From: Pseudomonas yamanorum
GTDB lineage: Bacteria; Pseudomonadota; Gammaproteobacteria; Pseudomonadales; Pseudomonadaceae
Reading direction: 5' to 3'
Assembly (NCBI RefSeq): GCF_013386765.1
Contig: NZ_JACARE010000018.1
Location: forward strand, 19,535 to 83,534
Length of the DNA stretch: 64,000 bases
Under the pieces are notes generated by a model. The model searched no databases. It saw only the letters and a list, made by a program, of their open reading frames with translations, and had not been told where the DNA came from. Below, in pieces: positions 26,277-35,658 of the stretch. The position numbers and the translations under genes are program-made. Numbering within the stretch: the first letter of the stretch is position 1; each line of letters begins with the position of its first letter.

Positions 26277-26996
26277 ATGAAGCTGTTCAACTTCCGTTAT
26301 CTGCTCCTTGCCGCATTTTCCTTGCTGCTGGGCGCCTGCCAAAGCACCCCGCCCGCCGCCCCAGAGGCGCCGGACGCGCGTGCTGCGGCCATCGCACAGC
26401 TGGAGCAAAACCTCGCCAGCAGTGAACTGGCCACCGCCGAAGACGAGCTGGCCGCGCTGCAGGCCCAATCGCCCAACGACCCGGCGCTGGAGTCTTATCA
26501 GCGCCAACTGGCCGAAGCCTACTTGCAGCGCAGCCAGATCGTCCTGCAAAAAGGTGACGTCAACGCCGCCGCCACAGCCCTGAGCCGCGCACGGGCATTG
26601 ATGCCCAAGGCACCGGCGCTGACCGGTGGCGTCAACAGCGCGATCACCCACGCCCGCAAAGTCGAGCTGGATAAAGCCGAAGCTGCGCTGAAAGCCGCCG
26701 AAGCCAAGCCACCCGCCAGAGTCATCGACCCTGCGGCCGAAAGCACCACGGTTGCGCTGAACCTCACCGACATCGAGGCGTTGCGCCATCAACTGGATGA
26801 GATCGCCACCGATGTGGTGAATTACCAGTGTGACGTGAGCATCCAGGCGCCGCGCACCGAAGATTACCCATGGCTGGCCACATTGCTGACCAAACGGGTG
26901 AAGCGCATTGATTCGGGGTATGACCTGAAGATTCACCGGCAGATCCTGAAGAAGGTTCCGGCGCAGGTTGTGCTGATTCCGCGCAAGACCGAATAA
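26277..26996 (+). CDS. PA5502-like lipoprotein of unknown function
   Basis: 239 residues with a lipobox L-L-G-A-C after a short signal sequence. The body is alanine/leucine-rich and helical, with TPR-like spacing around residues 35-120, and a mixed C-terminal domain (about 155-239). It matches the lipoprotein that follows znuB in P. aeruginosa. No enzymatic motif is visible. It follows znuB by 37 bp and could share its transcript. Confidence 0.72.
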   Translation: MKLFNFRYLLLAAFSLLLGACQSTPPAAPEAPDARAAAIAQLEQNLASSELATAEDELAALQAQSPNDPALESYQRQLAEAYLQRSQIVLQKGDVNAAATALSRARALMPKAPALTGGVNSAITHARKVELDKAEAALKAAEAKPPARVIDPAAESTTVALNLTDIEALRHQLDEIATDVVNYQCDVSIQAPRTEDYPWLATLLTKRVKRIDSGYDLKIHRQILKKVPAQVVLIPRKTE

Positions 26997-27000
26997 AGCA

Positions 27001-27070
27001 TCGCAGGCAAGCCAGCTCCCACACTTGAATGTATTCACAATTCAAAATGTGGGAGCTGGCTTGCCTGCGA
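27001..27070. repeat. REPIN: TGTGGGAGCTGGCTTGCCTGC inverted pair
   Basis: The left arm begins TCGCAGGCAAGCCAGCTCCC at 27001 and the exact inverse complement ends at 27070, with a 24-base AT-rich spacer. The arms are in the reverse order compared with the 32-33 kb copies, with the GGGAGC ends facing inwards. It separates the convergent lipoprotein and katE genes. Confidence 0.87.
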
Positions 27071-27096
27071 CAGCGGTCTAACAAACAACCAATAAC

Positions 27097-29238
27097 TTAA
27101 GCCGGAACAGCTTTAGCCTTCGGCTCCCGATCCCAGACCCGATGCTGGGCAATCGCGGCAAAAAACGCCTTCAACGCCTTCGCATCACCGCCCACTATCA
27201 GCCCCGCATCCGCCTCAAGCTTGAGCACATCGAGCAACTGCTTCGCCTCACCGGCCAAGGCAATCGCCTTCAGGTGCTTGTACGCCTCCAGCAAGTAATG
27301 CAACGCCACGCCATCGCCGCTCAACGCCTGCACTGACTTGGCACCGCCCGGCACAAACACCGCATCGAACGCCACCGACGGCAAGCCCTCCATGGAGGCA
27401 TCCACCGGCAGGCTCTTGCCATCGGCCGTCGTCACCGGCGCCGAGGTCGGCCCGAGCAGCTTGGCGTGTGCACCGGCGGCTTCCAGCGCCTTCTTCAGCG
27501 CCGCAATCGCGGCACCATCAACACCGTTCGCCGCCAGAATCGCTACTTTCCGGGTCTTGATATCACCCGACAGCAAGTTGGCCTGGCTCAATGCTGGCGA
27601 ACGTTCCGGAGACGTCTTGCGCTCCGGCACCGTGCCTTTCTTCGGCGCTGGCAACCCCAGGTTCTGCGCCACACGCTTGGCCAGCTCCAGGTCGATGTTG
27701 GCGAGGATCTCGTTCACCTGCCGCGCCCGGATAAACTCACGCTCCACCTTGCCCAGCTCAAAGCTGTAGGCCGCGATGATGTGCTCCTGCTCGTGCTTGC
27801 TCATGCTGCGGAAAAACAAGCGTGCCTGGGAGAAGTGATCGCCGAACGACTCACTGCGCTCACGGATCTTGTGGGCATCGATGCGCTCTGGATACGTCTC
27901 AAAACCGCCGTCTTCGGCAGCCGGCGGGGTTTCTTTCGGCCAGCCACCATCAATCGAGTTCGGCTCGTAGGACGCACGCCCCTTGTCGATGGTGGTGCGG
28001 TGCATCGCGTCACGCTGCCCGTTATGGAACGGCGCGACCGGACGGTTGATCGGCAGCTCATGAAAGTTCGGCCCGCCCAGTCGGCTGATCTGCGTATCGG
28101 TGTAGGAAAAAAGGCGACCTTGCAGCAGCGGGTCATTGGAGAAGTCGATACCTGGCACGATATGTCCCGGGCAGAACGCCACTTGCTCGGTCTCGGCAAA
28201 GTAGTTGTCCGGGTTGCGGTTGAGCACCATCTTGCCCAGCGGCGTGATCGGCACCAGCTCTTCGGGGATCAGCTTGGTCGGGTCGAGGATGTCGAAATCG
28301 AACTTATGCTCGTCTTCCTCCGCGATGATCTGCACGCCCAATTCCCATTCCGGGTAATCGCCGCCTTCGATGGATTCCCACAGGTCGCGACGGTGGAAGT
28401 CGGTGTCTTTACCTGCAAGCTTCTGCGCCTCGTCCCACACCAGGGAACAGGTGCCGACGGTGGGGCGCCAGTGGAATTTGACGAAGTTGGATTTGCCCTC
28501 GGCATTCACCAGGCGGAAGGTATGCACGCCAAAGCCCTGCATGGTGCGCAGGCTCTTTGGAATTGCGCGGTCAGACATGGCCCAGATCACCATGTGCGCC
28601 GACTCCGGTTGCAGCGAGACAAAATCCCAGAACGTATCGTGGGCCGAGCCGCCGGTAGGAATTTCGTTGTGGGGCTCAGGTTTTACCGCATGCACGAAGT
28701 CAGGAAACTTGATCGCGTCCTGAATGAAAAATACCGGCATGTTGTTGCCCACAAGGTCGAAGTTGCCTTCGTCGGTGAAGAACTTCACGGCAAACCCACG
28801 CACGTCACGCACGGTATCGCCCGAGCCGCGCGGGCCCTGCACCGTGGAGAACCGCGCAAAGACCGGGGTTTTATGTTCGGGGTTACGCAGGAACCCGGCC
28901 TTGGTCAGCGCCGAATGGTTTGCATAGGTCTGGAAATAACCATGGGCGCCGGTGCCGCGGGCATGGACGATACGTTCCGGGATGCGTTCATGGTCAAAGT
29001 GCGTGATTTTCTCACGCATGATGAAGTCTTCCAGCAGCGAGGGGCCACGGGAGCCGACCTTCAAGCTGTTCTGATTATCGGAAACCTTCACGCCCTGGTT
29101 GGTGCGCAGCGCCTGGCCGGTCGCGTCGGAGCGGAATGTTTCCAGGCTTTGCAGCTTGGCGTTGGTGTTGCCACGGTCCAGAGTGTCGGTACCCGCAAGT
29201 TCGCTCTTGGGCGGGGTAACTGGCTTTTTAGTGCTCAT
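27097..29238 (-). CDS. katE: Large-subunit catalase HPII (KatE)
   Basis: 713 residues from the ATG at 29238, which has GAGGAG at good spacing. The catalase core (about 60-550) has the catalytic His in R-V-V-H-A-R-G-type context (seen as E-R-I-V-H-A-R-G), N in V-G-N-N-M-P and the heme Tyr in [11 protein letters not shown]-terminal flavodoxin/DJ-1-like domain (about 560-713) defines the large-subunit HPII class. It removes hydrogen peroxide in the cytoplasm, typically in stationary phase. In PAO1, as I remember, katE is at a different place, so this is a local insertion relative to that map. Confidence 0.93.
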   Translation of the reverse strand: MSTKKPVTPPKSELAGTDTLDRGNTNAKLQSLETFRSDATGQALRTNQGVKVSDNQNSLKVGSRGPSLLEDFIMREKITHFDHERIPERIVHARGTGAHGYFQTYANHSALTKAGFLRNPEHKTPVFARFSTVQGPRGSGDTVRDVRGFAVKFFTDEGNFDLVGNNMPVFFIQDAIKFPDFVHAVKPEPHNEIPTGGSAHDTFWDFVSLQPESAHMVIWAMSDRAIPKSLRTMQGFGVHTFRLVNAEGKSNFVKFHWRPTVGTCSLVWDEAQKLAGKDTDFHRRDLWESIEGGDYPEWELGVQIIAEEDEHKFDFDILDPTKLIPEELVPITPLGKMVLNRNPDNYFAETEQVAFCPGHIVPGIDFSNDPLLQGRLFSYTDTQISRLGGPNFHELPINRPVAPFHNGQRDAMHRTTIDKGRASYEPNSIDGGWPKETPPAAEDGGFETYPERIDAHKIRERSESFGDHFSQARLFFRSMSKHEQEHIIAAYSFELGKVEREFIRARQVNEILANIDLELAKRVAQNLGLPAPKKGTVPERKTSPERSPALSQANLLSGDIKTRKVAILAANGVDGAAIAALKKALEAAGAHAKLLGPTSAPVTTADGKSLPVDASMEGLPSVAFDAVFVPGGAKSVQALSGDGVALHYLLEAYKHLKAIALAGEAKQLLDVLKLEADAGLIVGGDAKALKAFFAAIAQHRVWDREPKAKAVPA

Positions 29239-29506
29239 CAGACAAAAACTCCTCGTTTGCGTAGGCCAGAGCGATCCCCGGCTCTTCTTGAGCAAAACCC
29301 CAGGCACGGCACCCGGGAATTTCGAGTTGCTTAAGTAGTGACTGACACGGTTTTGCACCGTTCCTTTTTTATGACCTTTGATCGCGTTATTGCCAAATCG
29401 CTGGTCGGATGAGAAATAAATGCTAAGAAACGCTATACGGACAGGCTAAAATGCGCGCCCGGCTAACCGCTGATCCCTTTTTAATGCGCCCCACAAGGTT
29501 CGCTAC

Positions 29507-30514
29507 GTGATCGAGTTTCATAACGTCCATAAAACCTACCGGGTCGCCGGTAAGGATATCCCCGCGCTGCATCCCACCAACCTGCGCGTCGAAAATGGCC
29601 AGGTGTTTGGTCTGATCGGCCATTCCGGTGCGGGAAAAAGTACTTTGCTGCGTCTGATCAATCGCCTGGAGCAACCCAGCGGCGGTCAGATCAAGGTCGA
29701 TGACGAAGAAGTCACCGCCCTCGACGCCAACGGCCTGCGCCGTTTCCGGCAACAGGTCGGGATGATCTTCCAGCACTTCAACCTGCTGGCGTCCAAGACC
29801 GTTGCCGACAACGTGGCGCTGCCGCTGACCCTCGCGGGCGAACTGTCCCGCAAGGAAATCGACCTGCGGGTGGCCGAACTGCTTGCCCGGGTCGGCCTGT
29901 CCGACCACGCCAAGAAGTACCCGGCGCAGCTGTCGGGCGGCCAGAAGCAGCGCGTCGGCATCGCCCGCGCCCTGGCCACCAAGCCGAAGATCCTGCTGTG
30001 CGACGAAGCCACCAGCGCCCTCGACCCGCAGACCACGGCCTCGGTCCTGCAACTGCTGGCCGAGATCAACCGCGAGCTGAAGCTGACCATCGTGCTGATC
30101 ACCCATGAAATGGACGTGATCCGCCGGGTCTGCGACCACGTGGCTGTGATGGATGCCGGTGTGATCGTGGAGCAAGGCACCGTCGCCGACGTGTTCCTGC
30201 ACCCCAAGCACCCGACCACCAAGCGTTTCGTGCAAGAGTCCGAGCAAGTCGACGAAGGCGAGCAGCGTGATGACTTCGCCCACGTGCCGGGCCGCATCGT
30301 GCGGCTGACGTTCCAGGGTGAAGCGACCTACGCGCCACTGCTGGGTACCGTCGCCCGCGACACGGGTGTGGACTACAGCATCCTTGCCGGCCGTATCGAC
30401 CGCATCAAAGACATCCCCTACGGGCAACTGACCCTGGCCGTCACCGGTGGTGACATGGAGGCCGCGTTCGCCGCCTTCACCGCGGCAGACGTCCATATGG
30501 AGGTGCTGCGCTAA
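29507..30514 (+). CDS. metN: Methionine ABC transporter ATP-binding protein MetN
   Basis: 335 residues. The ABC domain (about 1-240) has Walker A G-H-S-G-A-G-K-S, signature L-S-G-G-Q-K-Q-R and Walker B I-L-L-C-D-E-A. The C-terminal NIL domain (about 265-335) is the regulatory methionine-binding domain that causes trans-inhibition in E. coli MetN. It starts a metN-metI-metQ operon with a one-base overlap to metI. The 149-bp upstream region shows no SAM riboswitch that I can recognise. Confidence 0.94.
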   Translation: MIEFHNVHKTYRVAGKDIPALHPTNLRVENGQVFGLIGHSGAGKSTLLRLINRLEQPSGGQIKVDDEEVTALDANGLRRFRQQVGMIFQHFNLLASKTVADNVALPLTLAGELSRKEIDLRVAELLARVGLSDHAKKYPAQLSGGQKQRVGIARALATKPKILLCDEATSALDPQTTASVLQLLAEINRELKLTIVLITHEMDVIRRVCDHVAVMDAGVIVEQGTVADVFLHPKHPTTKRFVQESEQVDEGEQRDDFAHVPGRIVRLTFQGEATYAPLLGTVARDTGVDYSILAGRIDRIKDIPYGQLTLAVTGGDMEAAFAAFTAADVHMEVLR

Positions 30515-31188
30515 TGGAAATCCTGTTGAGCTTTTTCTCGAATATCGACTGGTCGGAAATCCTGCTCGCCACCGGCGACACCATGACCATGCTGTTCGGC
30601 TCGCTGCTGTTCACCGTGCTGCTGGGCTTGCCGTTGGGCGTGCTGCTGTTCCTGTGCAGCCCGCGCCAGCTGTTTGAACAAAAAAACCTGTACGCCCTGC
30701 TGTCGCTGATCGTGAACATCCTGCGCTCGCTGCCGTTCATTATTCTGCTGATCGTGATGATTCCGTTCACGGTGCTGATCACCGGCACGTCCCTGGGGGT
30801 TGCCGGTGCGATTCCGCCACTGGTAGTGGGGGCCACGCCGTTCTTTGCGCGCCTGGTGGAAACCGCGCTGCGTGAAGTGGACCGCGGGATTATCGAAGCG
30901 ACCCAGGCCATGGGCGCGACCACCCGGCAGATCATCACCAACGCCTTGCTGCCCGAAGCTCGCCCCGGCATCTTCGCGGCGATTACGGTGACGGCGATTA
31001 CACTGGTGTCCTACACGGCCATGGCCGGTGTGGTGGGTGCCGGTGGCCTGGGTGACCTGGCGATCCGTTTCGGTTATCAACGCTTCCAGACCGACGTGAT
31101 GGTAGTCACCGTGGTGCTGCTGTTGATCCTGGTGCAAATTCTGCAAACCGTCGGCGACAAGCTGGTGGTGCACTTTTCTCGAAAATAA
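30514..31188 (+). CDS. metI: Methionine ABC transporter permease MetI
   Basis: 224 residues with five membrane helices and the coupling-helix motif E-A-T-Q-A-M-G-A-T near residue 130. It overlaps metN by one base (TAATG). A typical MetI of normal length, it transports D- and L-methionine with MetN and MetQ. Confidence 0.94.
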   Translation: MEILLSFFSNIDWSEILLATGDTMTMLFGSLLFTVLLGLPLGVLLFLCSPRQLFEQKNLYALLSLIVNILRSLPFIILLIVMIPFTVLITGTSLGVAGAIPPLVVGATPFFARLVETALREVDRGIIEATQAMGATTRQIITNALLPEARPGIFAAITVTAITLVSYTAMAGVVGAGGLGDLAIRFGYQRFQTDVMVVTVVLLLILVQILQTVGDKLVVHFSRK

Positions 31189-31193
31189 CGGCT

Positions 31194-31217
31194 ATTGCCG
31201 GCGCGAAGCCGGCCAAT
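31194..31217 (+). other. Intra-operon hairpin between metI and metQ
   Basis: GCCGGC at 31197-31202 and its self-complement at 31208-31213 pair around GCGAA, with ATT/AAT extending the stem. There is no T-run. Such a hairpin between permease and binding-protein genes can stabilise or process the mRNA so the binding protein is made in excess. Confidence 0.5.
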
Positions 31218-31239
31218 ACCCGAACAAGGAGCTTGTTGA

Positions 31240-32013
31240 ATGAAAAAACTACTGGTTGCTTTCGCCGCCGTCGCCGCGTTTTCCGCCCACGCCGCCGAAA
31301 CCCTGACCGTGGCCGCGTCCCCGGTGCCTCACGCTGAAATCCTCGAATTCGTGAAGCCGGCCCTGGCCAAAGAAGGCGTGGACCTGCAAGTCAAAGTCTT
31401 CACCGACTACGTCCAGCCCAACGTACAGGTGGCCGAAAAGCGCCTGGACGCCAACTTCTTCCAGCACCAGCCGTACCTGGACGAGTTCAACAAAGCCAAG
31501 GGTACTCACCTGGTGAGCGTCGGCGCTGTGCACCTTGAGCCTCTGGGCGCTTACTCCAGCAAGTACAAAAAACTGGAAGAGCTGCCAAGCGGCGCCAACG
31601 TCGTGATCCCGAACGACGCCACCAACGGCGGCCGTGCGCTGTTGCTGCTGGCCAAGCACAACCTGATCACCCTGAAGGACCCGACCAACATCCTGTCGAC
31701 CATCAAGGACATCACCGGCAACCCGAAAAACCTGAAATTCCGCGAACTGGAAGCCGCCACCCTGCCGCGCGTGCTGACCCAGGTCGACCTGGCGCTGATC
31801 AACACCAACTACGCGCTGGAAGCCAAGCTGGACCCATCCAAGGACGCTCTGGTGATCGAAGGCAATGACTCGCCTTACGTGAACATCCTGGTGACCCGCG
31901 AAGACAACAAGGATTCGGACGCAGTGAAGAAGCTGGTTGCAGCCCTGCACACCCCGGAAGTGAAAGCGTTCATTCTCGAGAAGTACAAAGGCGCGATCCT
32001 GCCGGCGTTCTGA
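31240..32013 (+). CDS. metQ: Methionine-binding protein MetQ (NlpA family)
   Basis: 257 residues, NlpA/MetQ family, with a signal peptide (about 1-18, ending A-H-A) and family motifs such as T-V-A-A-S-P-V-P-H-A-E and F-F-Q-H-Q-P-Y-L. Many MetQ proteins are lipoproteins, but this one has no cysteine at the cleavage site and is predicted to be soluble in the periplasm. GGAG precedes the start. It is the last gene of the metNIQ operon and is followed by a REPIN. Confidence 0.93.
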   Translation: MKKLLVAFAAVAAFSAHAAETLTVAASPVPHAEILEFVKPALAKEGVDLQVKVFTDYVQPNVQVAEKRLDANFFQHQPYLDEFNKAKGTHLVSVGAVHLEPLGAYSSKYKKLEELPSGANVVIPNDATNGGRALLLLAKHNLITLKDPTNILSTIKDITGNPKNLKFRELEAATLPRVLTQVDLALINTNYALEAKLDPSKDALVIEGNDSPYVNILVTREDNKDSDAVKKLVAALHTPEVKAFILEKYKGAILPAF

Positions 32014-32022
32014 TCCATCAAA

Positions 32023-32109
32023 TGTGGGAGCTGGCTTGCCTGCGATGGCATCGCTGCGGTGTATCAGTAACACCGCGCCGCCTGTATCGCAGGCAAGCCA
32101 GCTCCCACA
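32023..32109. repeat. REPIN: TGTGGGAGCTGGCTTGCCTGC inverted pair (left flank of BRO-N module)
   Basis: The left arm begins TGTGGGAGCTGGCTTGCCTG at 32023 and the exact inverse complement ends at 32109. The spacer itself contains short complementary GCGG/CCGC patches. It has the same arms and same orientation as the copy at 32927-33014; the two flank the BRO-N gene and its leader RNA. Confidence 0.9.
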
Positions 32110-32119
32110 GTTTCAAGCG

Positions 32120-32581
32120 CTACACGCCCGGCAACACCTTGGGCATATCCCGCAGCCGGATCCACGGCTCATTGCGCCACTGCAACACACTCAAACTTGC
32201 CGTCGACCAGGCCAACCCACTCAGGGCCGGGCTTTCGCTTGCCTGCTGTTTACCGCGCAGCGCGGGCACTACTTCGTGGGTCAGCCATTGGCGCAGGGCA
32301 CGGTTTTCCGGGCAGTAGTGGTAGATCAACATCGCGTACACGCCGGACTCGCTGAGCATCAAGGTTGACGCAGCGCGGCCGTGAGTGGTGGCGGTTAGTG
32401 TTTGTTGTTGGTCAGGATCGAGCTTGCGCAGCAAGGCTTCGTTGAGATGCAGGCCCATCAGGTGGCCAATGTCGCGGGCGCTGAACCAGGCTTGGGCGTC
32501 GATGAGGATGGCGTGCAGTTGCTGGTGATGACGGGTGAAGACTTCGGGGGTGAAGGGTGGATCTGGGGTAAGCATTTTCAT
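32120..32581 (-). CDS. BRO-N domain (phage antirepressor-like) protein, orphan
   Basis: 153 residues. Residues about 15-110 fit the BRO-N/Ant domain: A-W-F-S-A-R-D-I-G-H-L-M-G, then S-E-S-G-V-Y-A-M-L-I-Y and the R-A-L-R-Q-W-L-T-H-E-V-V-P-A-L-R signature. There is no C-terminal KilA-C or ANT domain, so it is a minimal version. BRO-N proteins are DNA-binding phage regulators or antirepressors. The ATG at 32581 has GGAG eight bases upstream. The leader carries a C4-like antisense RNA complementary to this ribosome-binding site. No integrase or structural phage gene is nearby. The role on the chromosome is unknown. Confidence 0.8.
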   Translation of the reverse strand: MKMLTPDPPFTPEVFTRHHQQLHAILIDAQAWFSARDIGHLMGLHLNEALLRKLDPDQQQTLTATTHGRAASTLMLSESGVYAMLIYHYCPENRALRQWLTHEVVPALRGKQQASESPALSGLAWSTASLSVLQWRNEPWIRLRDMPKVLPGV

Positions 32582-32589
32582 TTCGACAA

Positions 32590-32700
32590 CTCCGGGTATG
32601 CATGGGAGCTGCCAACGGCCTTCCTACGGGCTTGGGTGGCAGCCATACGCGGGGTAGGAACCGAGTACCCAGGGATCTCGGCCACGTCGAAACGTGCCCG
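32590..32700 (-). ncRNA. C4-like antisense RNA leader upstream of the BRO-N gene
   Basis: Minus-strand segments TTTCGAC (32692-32686) and CCCTGGGTA (32674-32666) are collinearly complementary to GTCGAAA (32587-32581, including the first base of the start codon) and TACCCGGAG (32598-32590, the ribosome-binding site). The second pairing has one mismatch and one G-U. The leader itself folds: CCGAG/CTCGG at 32681-32661 presents CCCTGGGTA in its loop, TTCCTAC (32660-32654) pairs with GTAGGAA (32627-32621), and GGCTGCCA pairs with TGGCAGC. This is the logic of phage P1/P7 C4 RNA, which is cotranscribed with and represses ant. The boundaries are estimates. Confidence 0.65.
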
Positions 32701-32732
32701 CGCATAGCCGCCGCGACTGATAGTACGGGCGC

Positions 32733-32825
32733 AAAAAAAACGCCGCAATCAGACGATGGCGCTATTACGCCGAGGGTACATAAAAGGGTTCCTACGCCCT
32801 GTCACTGAATTTGCAGCGACAGGGC
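32733..32825 (-). other. Hairpins upstream of the C4-like RNA
   Basis: On the minus strand a perfect CCCTGTC...GACAGGG stem (32825-32798, one mismatch inside) is followed by a CGCC-N13-GGCG stem with eight T directly after it (around 32759-32733), which looks like an intrinsic terminator. It could end a short upstream transcript or attenuate transcription into the C4/BRO-N unit. A possible promoter, TTGTTT-N17-TAGTCT, lies just upstream around 32855-32827. Confidence 0.4.
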
Positions 32826-32926
32826 AAAGACTAGTCAGTCGACGCATGCCAAACAACTTCGCGCCAACCGTTACAGGTTGCGGGAAAAGTCCGACGACAC
32901 ACATTCATGCGCTGTGCACATAACCC

Positions 32927-33014
32927 TGTGGGAGCTGGCTTGCCTGCGATGGGGCCGTGTCAGTCACATATCTGCTGCTGACACACCGCTATCGCAGGCA
33001 AGCCAGCTCCCACA
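32927..33014. repeat. REPIN: TGTGGGAGCTGGCTTGCCTGC inverted pair (right flank of BRO-N module)
   Basis: The arms are identical to those of the copy at 32023-32109 and in the same orientation; only the spacer differs. The outer arms are perfect inverted repeats of over 20 bp. It lies between the BRO-N leader and the sco gene stop. Confidence 0.9.
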
Positions 33015-33049
33015 TTTGATTTGTGTCGCTCAGGGAATTGTCGGCATGC

Positions 33050-33685
33050 TTATTTACGCTGCAACAATCCCGGGAACTGCGCCACCAGCTTCTGGTTGTT
33101 CAACGGCGCTCGGATAAACCCGCGCTGCGTCCCATCCGGTCCGATCAGCGCCAGGTTGCCGCTGTGGTCGACGGTGTAGTTGGGCTTGCTGGTGTCCGCC
33201 GGAATAAACGGAATGCTCACTGCGTTCGAAACCTTCTGCACATCCTCAACATTCGCGCCGGTCAGGCCTTCGAACTGCGGATCGAAGTAACCCAGGTACT
33301 GCTTGAGCTGCGCCGGGGTGTCGCGGTTGGGGTCGACGCTGACCAGGATCACCTGCAACTTGTCCACAACGTCTTTAGGCAGCTCGCTCTTGATCTGCCG
33401 CAGTTGGGCGAGGGTGGTCGGGCAGATGTCCGGGCAGAAGGTGTAGCCGAAGAACAGCACGCTCCACTTGCCTTTCAACTCATTGACCACCACCGGCTGG
33501 CCGTCCTGGTTGGTCATGGTCACCGGCGGCAGCTGGCGGCTTTGGGGCAGCAGGATGATGCCCGCGTCGATCAAGGCCGTCGGGTCGCCCTGACCTTTTC
33601 CGCTCAGTACTTTGTTGACGGTCAGGCCCATGATCAACGCGACAATGGCCACCAGAATGAAGACAGTTTTTTGAGTTCGAGTCAT
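33050..33685 (-). CDS. SCO1/SenC copper chaperone for cytochrome oxidase
   Basis: 211 residues with an N-terminal membrane anchor (about 8-28) and a thioredoxin-like domain carrying the copper-binding F-C-P-D-I-C pair near residue 83 and a distal His in T-V-D-H-S. SCO proteins deliver copper to the CuA centre of subunit II. It is the last gene of the heme A/oxidase assembly run and overlaps the cyoE/ctaB stop by four bases. Confidence 0.92.
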   Translation of the reverse strand: MTRTQKTVFILVAIVALIMGLTVNKVLSGKGQGDPTALIDAGIILLPQSRQLPPVTMTNQDGQPVVVNELKGKWSVLFFGYTFCPDICPTTLAQLRQIKSELPKDVVDKLQVILVSVDPNRDTPAQLKQYLGYFDPQFEGLTGANVEDVQKVSNAVSIPFIPADTSKPNYTVDHSGNLALIGPDGTQRGFIRAPLNNQKLVAQFPGLLQRK

Positions 33686-34581
33686 AGGTTCAACAATAGG
33701 TAATGGTCTACGAGCAGGGCGATAAACAGCGCGAACAGGTACCAGATAGAGTACTTGAAGGTGTTGATCGCCGCGTGCGGCCGACTGCCACGGTACAGCA
33801 CCCAGGCCCATTGCAGAAAGCGCCCGCCCAGAACCAGCGCGCACACCAGGTACAGCACGCCGCTCATGTGGATCACATACGGCATCAGGCTGACCGCCAG
33901 CAGGGCGAAGGTATAGAGCAGGATATGCACCTTGGTGTAATGCTCGCCATGGGTCACGGGCAGCATCGGGATGTCGGCCTTGGCGTATTCCTCCTTGCGG
34001 TGAATCGCCAGGGCCCAGAAGTGCGGCGGGGTCCAGGCGAAGATGATCAACACCAGCAGCAACGGCTCGGCACTGACGTGGCCGGTGACGGCGACCCAGC
34101 CCAGCAACGGCGGCGCAGCGCCGGCGAGGCCACCGATGACGATATTCTGCGGCGTGGCACGCTTGAGGAAGCCGGTGTAGATCACCGCATAGCCCAACAG
34201 CGAAGCCAGGGTCAGCCACGCGGCCAGTGGGTTGGTAAACGCCAGCAGCAGCGCCAGCCCGGCCACCGCCAGCACCATCGCGAACGTCAGCGCAGCAGCA
34301 GGTGATACACGCCCTTCCGCCAGCGGGCGTTTATGGGTGCGCGCCATCAATGCATCGATGCGCCGGTCTACCACATGGTTGACCGCCGCCGCACCACCGG
34401 CACACAGGGCGATCCCCAGGTTGCCGAAAATCAGCACCGGCCATGGCACCCCGGCTCGGGTGGCGAGAAACATGCCCACCAGCGAGGTGATAAGCATCAG
34501 CACCACTACTTTTGGCTTGGTCAGCTCCAGGTAGTCACGCCAGATCGCCAGGCTGTGACGCTCGCCGATCAAGGTCGCCAT
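33682..34581 (-). CDS. cyoE: Protoheme IX farnesyltransferase (heme O synthase)
   Basis: 299 residues, UbiA-superfamily prenyltransferase with about nine membrane helices. The first Asp-rich motif is N-H-V-V-D-R-R-I-D near residue 65. It farnesylates heme B to heme O, the substrate of the next enzyme, heme A synthase. Its start lies 13 bases inside ctaA, so the two are translated in tandem. Also called ctaB when linked to aa3 oxidase, as here. Confidence 0.93.
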   Translation of the reverse strand: MATLIGERHSLAIWRDYLELTKPKVVVLMLITSLVGMFLATRAGVPWPVLIFGNLGIALCAGGAAAVNHVVDRRIDALMARTHKRPLAEGRVSPAAALTFAMVLAVAGLALLLAFTNPLAAWLTLASLLGYAVIYTGFLKRATPQNIVIGGLAGAAPPLLGWVAVTGHVSAEPLLLVLIIFAWTPPHFWALAIHRKEEYAKADIPMLPVTHGEHYTKVHILLYTFALLAVSLMPYVIHMSGVLYLVCALVLGGRFLQWAWVLYRGSRPHAAINTFKYSIWYLFALFIALLVDHYLLLNL

Positions 34582-35648
34582 GGCATCTCTCCTTTGAGGG
34601 TTATAAGGCCCGACACGTGTTTACGCGGGCTGAAGCGCCAGCCGAACGGCAACTGGTGCCGCACCCGGACCAGGCTGGTGCGGGCGTGGTAATTGACCAA
34701 CACCAGCGTCAGCAGCAACGCCGCACCGCCGGCGTTATGCGCAACGGCTACCGGCAGTGGCAAGTGGAAGTAAACGTTGCTCAGGCCCAGGCAGATTTGC
34801 GCCGCCAGGGCGATCAGCAACAGGCCGGCCAGGCGGGTCATGCCGACTACCTTGAGTTGCCAGGCCAGGCCCAGCAGCACGACGGTAACCAACAGCGCGC
34901 CAATTCGGTGAGTCAGGTGAATCGCCGTGCGCGCATCACTGTCCAGTTGGCCACCGAGGTAATTGGGGCCGATATGTTGAGTCAGGTGGAAACCATTGGC
35001 GAAATCCGCCGCCGGCCACCATTGGCCGTGACAGGTCGGCAGGTCGATACAGGCCACCGCCGCGTAGTTGGAGCTGACCCATCCACCCAGCGCAATCTGG
35101 CCGATCACCAACACCAGCCCGGCCGTGGCCCAGTACTGCAAACGCCTGGGAACGATCAGCGCCGGCAGCACGCCGGACAATCGCAGCGTCAGCAAAAACA
35201 GCAGGCTCAACGTCGCGAACCCGCCCAATAAATGCCCGGTGACCACCTGCGGCCAGAGCTTCAGCGTCACCGTCCACATGCCAAACGCCGCCTGGGCAAA
35301 CACCACCGCCAGCAGGAACAACGGCAGCTTCAATGGCTGCCCCGGATGATGCCGATGGGTCCAGGCGCGCGCCGCCAGCAGCACGATCAGCAGCCCGAGG
35401 GTGCCGGCGAAGTAACGGTGGGTCATCTCGTTCCAGCCCTTGTCCGCCTCTACCGGCGTGTCCGGGTAATGCAGTTCGGCATGGGCCAACTGGGCTTCGC
35501 TTTTCGGCACGCTGATAAAGCCATAGCAACCCGGCCAGTCCGGGCAACCAAGGCCGGCATGGGTCAGCCGGGTATAGGCACCCAGCAGCACCACAATCAG
35601 GGCCAGCAGGGTGGCAAACAGCGCGAGGCGAAATCCAGGTTTGGCCAT
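34569..35648 (-). CDS. ctaA: Heme A synthase (COX15/CtaA)
   Basis: 359 residues with eight predicted membrane helices in two four-helix halves. Conserved features are [19 protein letters not shown] near the N-terminus, E-M-T-H-R in the first half and L-T-H-R in the second half; the histidines bind heme. It converts heme O to heme A for the aa3 oxidase encoded to the right. It starts 10 bases beyond the stop of the small membrane protein gene upstream. Confidence 0.93.
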   Translation of the reverse strand: MAKPGFRLALFATLLALIVVLLGAYTRLTHAGLGCPDWPGCYGFISVPKSEAQLAHAELHYPDTPVEADKGWNEMTHRYFAGTLGLLIVLLAARAWTHRHHPGQPLKLPLFLLAVVFAQAAFGMWTVTLKLWPQVVTGHLLGGFATLSLLFLLTLRLSGVLPALIVPRRLQYWATAGLVLVIGQIALGGWVSSNYAAVACIDLPTCHGQWWPAADFANGFHLTQHIGPNYLGGQLDSDARTAIHLTHRIGALLVTVVLLGLAWQLKVVGMTRLAGLLLIALAAQICLGLSNVYFHLPLPVAVAHNAGGAALLLTLVLVNYHARTSLVRVRHQLPFGWRFSPRKHVSGLITLKGEMPWRP

Positions 35649-35658
35649 GACGGTGTCC

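Noticed and set aside
29347..29370. ACGGT-TTTGC-ACCGT followed by a T-rich run before metN
   Set aside because: The stem is only five base pairs and no plus-strand gene lies upstream; probably chance.
32412..32705. 97-codon minus-strand frame overlapping the BRO-N start
   Set aside because: It is translated from the C4-like RNA and an alternate frame of the BRO-N gene; low complexity and no ribosome-binding site.
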